A stretch of DNA of 64,000 bases from Chrysemys picta bellii (Eukaryota > Chordata > Testudines > Emydidae). The stretch lies in NCBI RefSeq assembly GCF_011386835.1, contig NC_088799.1:75721302-75785301 (forward strand), in the 5' to 3' direction. Under the pieces are notes generated by a model. That model was given only the letters and a program-made list of their open reading frames with translations. It did no database searches and was not told the DNA's origin. Both the position numbers and the translations under genes were made by a program. Of this stretch, positions 61,955 to 64,000 are shown one piece after another (the first letter of the stretch is position 1; the number at the start of each line of letters is the position of its first letter).

Positions 61955-62880
61955 TGTACACTAGTCCACACCACACCTTTAAGCAGAGGGGGGAGGCGCT
62001 GTCCGGCTTTCAGGGAGAGGGAATAGCTCCTTACAGCCAGGAGGGGTGCAAGGCTCAGAAGCAGCTGCAAAATGGGGGAGTGGGTCAGTGTGGCAAGGCT
62101 GACTCATCCCCAGGGACCGGAATGGCTGGGGAGTTCAAAAGGGGGCAAGGCCAAGCGGGAGAAACCTCTTTTCCCCGGACCAGGAGGATCAGCACCCACC
62201 TTCCCTTCCCTTGAGGTGTCAAAATAACAGGTTTGGTCAGGTCCTGCTGTGGGCATTGTGCTAGCCACTCCTTTCTAGGGGGCTGGGAAGGAATTTTTTC
62301 CTCACCACCAGATTGGCCTAGATGGAGTGGGTTTTTTTTCCGCCTTTCCCACAGTGGGTTCAGGGAGAGCTTTGTTATGGTGAGTAGGGAAGGATGTTAA
62401 GTTATGATATCACAACTCATTATTTAAGTGTGTGGCAGAGGTCCAGTGCAGGTACTCCATAGAGAAGGGATACAGTGACTGGATAAGTGGCTTGGTTAAA
62501 GGACTTCAAAAGGTGTTGGTTAAAGGAGCAGAACGGGGAGTGGAGGGGTGGGGGGGGTTTGGGGCTCCTATGACTGGTACAGCAAGGAGCCAACCTCCCT
62601 TTCTTATAGCCTATCTTAACCCTTGTTTGGGGTCGGGGATTGGGGAGGAAGAGGAATGGTAAGGTCCCAGCAATGGGTTGGCTGGGGGGGCCTGGATGGA
62701 AAAAGAGGGGAGCTGGCAGAAGCCCCCTGGGTAGATACTGAATGAACATGGAGTTATCTGCACTGTACATTTTTATCTGCCAAATAGTCCCAGACATCTA
62801 ATAATAAAGTTGCCCTGATTAAAACCATATCTAGTGTCTCCTGCCCTTCTTTTGGTATAGCCGGACAATGAGCATGCATC
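61955..62880 (+). mobile_element. LTR (ERV/Gypsy-like), probably solo
   Basis: GC-rich left part, then the block shared with 61197-61300, then AATAAA at 62803 followed by GTTGCCCTGATTAAAACCAT and a short R/U5-like region. The ORFs (61951-62214, 62420-62797, 62432-62662) show no retroviral domain. Limits are approximate. Confidence 0.5.
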
Positions 62881-63739
62881 CTCGAGCATAACATACATTT
62901 CTTACCCAGGTATTACCTGGTCTAAAATATTGGAAAAAAACCCTGCATAAACTATGATTTATTTCCATGATCCAGAACTAGTGATCTAATTGGTGACATT
63001 CAAACTTTACATCAGATACAAGAACGCACTGTAAAATTGAAGTCAATGGATGTGCACCAATCTAACGCATGATTCTCTTGCATTGAAGTGCTGCATGCAT
63101 ATGAAACCCCTTTTCTCCATGTGCACAAAATCAAATTGAATTGGTGAAAATCCAGGTAAAAAGGCCTACATTTCACAAGAGTGGGTGTTTTGAAGTAAAA
63201 TTAGATATGACTAGCTAAACCTATAGCAACCAGAAAAAAACCCTTCATGTAATGCACATGTGAGCTACTAAATGTTTGCTTCACAATTACTAAAAAGAAT
63301 CTGCTCAGAAATACTTTAAATATTTTAACTAGCCATATTTTAGATACTATTATATAGTTGTTAGTACATTAATCAGCCTCTCTATTATTCTGTCTACTGA
63401 ATGTCTTCATATTCTGACAAGGAATAAATATAGATGTATAGTATGTATCCTACACAGGCTGAGTTTAGTAACAGATTAATTGTCTGCTTCCAATCCACAG
63501 AATTTTCATGTATCTTTTAAACTATAATTATGTAAACTGAAGGCAGAAAATTAGTTGTCAGCATAAAGCTGAGTTTTCCCCCCAATTAGAAATCTGAATG
63601 ATCTTTTCTTAATTACATTAAAATTAATGAAGCACAAAAATGCCTTGCAAATAAAGGAATAATAGCCTCTAAGTACTAGTAAATATTATATCAGTACATT
63701 TTTTTCTGTATTTTAAATGAGTACTTTCTGCATTTTGGA
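62881..63739. other. AT-rich sequence, no feature seen
   Basis: Short 'TTGAAGTCAATGG' scrap near 63038; otherwise unique-looking. Confidence 0.45.
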
Positions 63740-64000
63740 TCTGGTCAGAACACTTTTGATGAAACAGTTTTTCATTTGAAAATACTGTATCAATTAAACA
63801 TATTTTTTCCCATGAAATCATATTGATTTTTATGACATTTCCCACAAAATAATTTCAAAATGAAGAATGAAAAAATGTCATTTCAGAAAAATGTTTTGGA
63901 AAATTTTGAAATTTCATTTTGGAATTTCAATTTTTTTCATATTTTATTTTGTGAGGTTTTTATTTTTATATTTATTTTTTACATTATTTCATGACATATT
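63740..64000. mobile_element. AT-rich MITE-like repeat, cut by window end
   Basis: Dense AAATTTCATTTTGGAATTTC-type blocks able to fold back, like 40030-40250. The right end is off the window. Confidence 0.4.

Overview
The window looks like vertebrate nuclear DNA, most likely from a turtle (Testudines). It is AT-rich, has no long ORFs, and is dominated by retroposons and small DNA transposons typical of reptiles: CR1 LINEs, Penelope-like (Neptune-type) elements, MIR-type SINEs, L2-like tails, hAT-type MITEs, and Gypsy/ERV-like LTRs with a TGTGAYAGA start. The turtle assignment rests on recognising these repeat families from memory and was not tested by a search.

One host gene is visible, on the minus strand. 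Three exons (16686-16511, 15267-15194, 6512-6441) join in perfect phase to encode most of a pleckstrin-homology domain of the CNK/IPCEF1 family. Diagnostic residues favour the IPCEF1 side of the CNKSR3-IPCEF1 locus over CNKSR2. Two upstream mini-exons (53592-53558 and 34652-34604) have good splice sites and agree in phase with each other, but at least one further exon is needed to reach the PH exons. Most of the window is therefore intron of this gene. The C-terminal end of the PH domain and the rest of the protein should lie below position 6441 or off the window.

Layout. 1-7.5 kb: minus-strand LTR end, TG microsatellite, hAT-like repeat, an inverted pair of a 'GGTCYACACT' MITE (the second inserted inside a Penelope tail with a 6-bp target duplication), a DIRS-like relic, and the last PH exon. 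7.5-19 kb: intron with MIR, two Penelope fold-back insertions, a CCAAT-rich Tigger-like fragment abutting a CR1, then two PH exons. 19-38 kb: L2 tails, MIRs, CR1 copies, another fold-back, an ERV-like LTR, and a Penelope fragment that still encodes a GIY-YIG endonuclease. 38-50 kb: hAT MITEs, another fold-back, a ~1.75-kb inverted repeat, LINE relics, and a 545-bp hAT derivative carrying a heat-shock-like promoter. 50-64 kb: Penelope fold-back and tail, the most upstream mini-exon, LTRs, and a 1-kb GC-rich hAT derivative.

The strongest points for a second look are: (1) the 545-bp hAT derivative with a perfect 8-bp target duplication, an array of heat-shock elements, a TATA box and a poly(A) signal; (2) five independent Penelope-derived hairpins, all with perfect 12-14-bp target duplications; (3) the unexplained large inverted repeat at 45030-46786.
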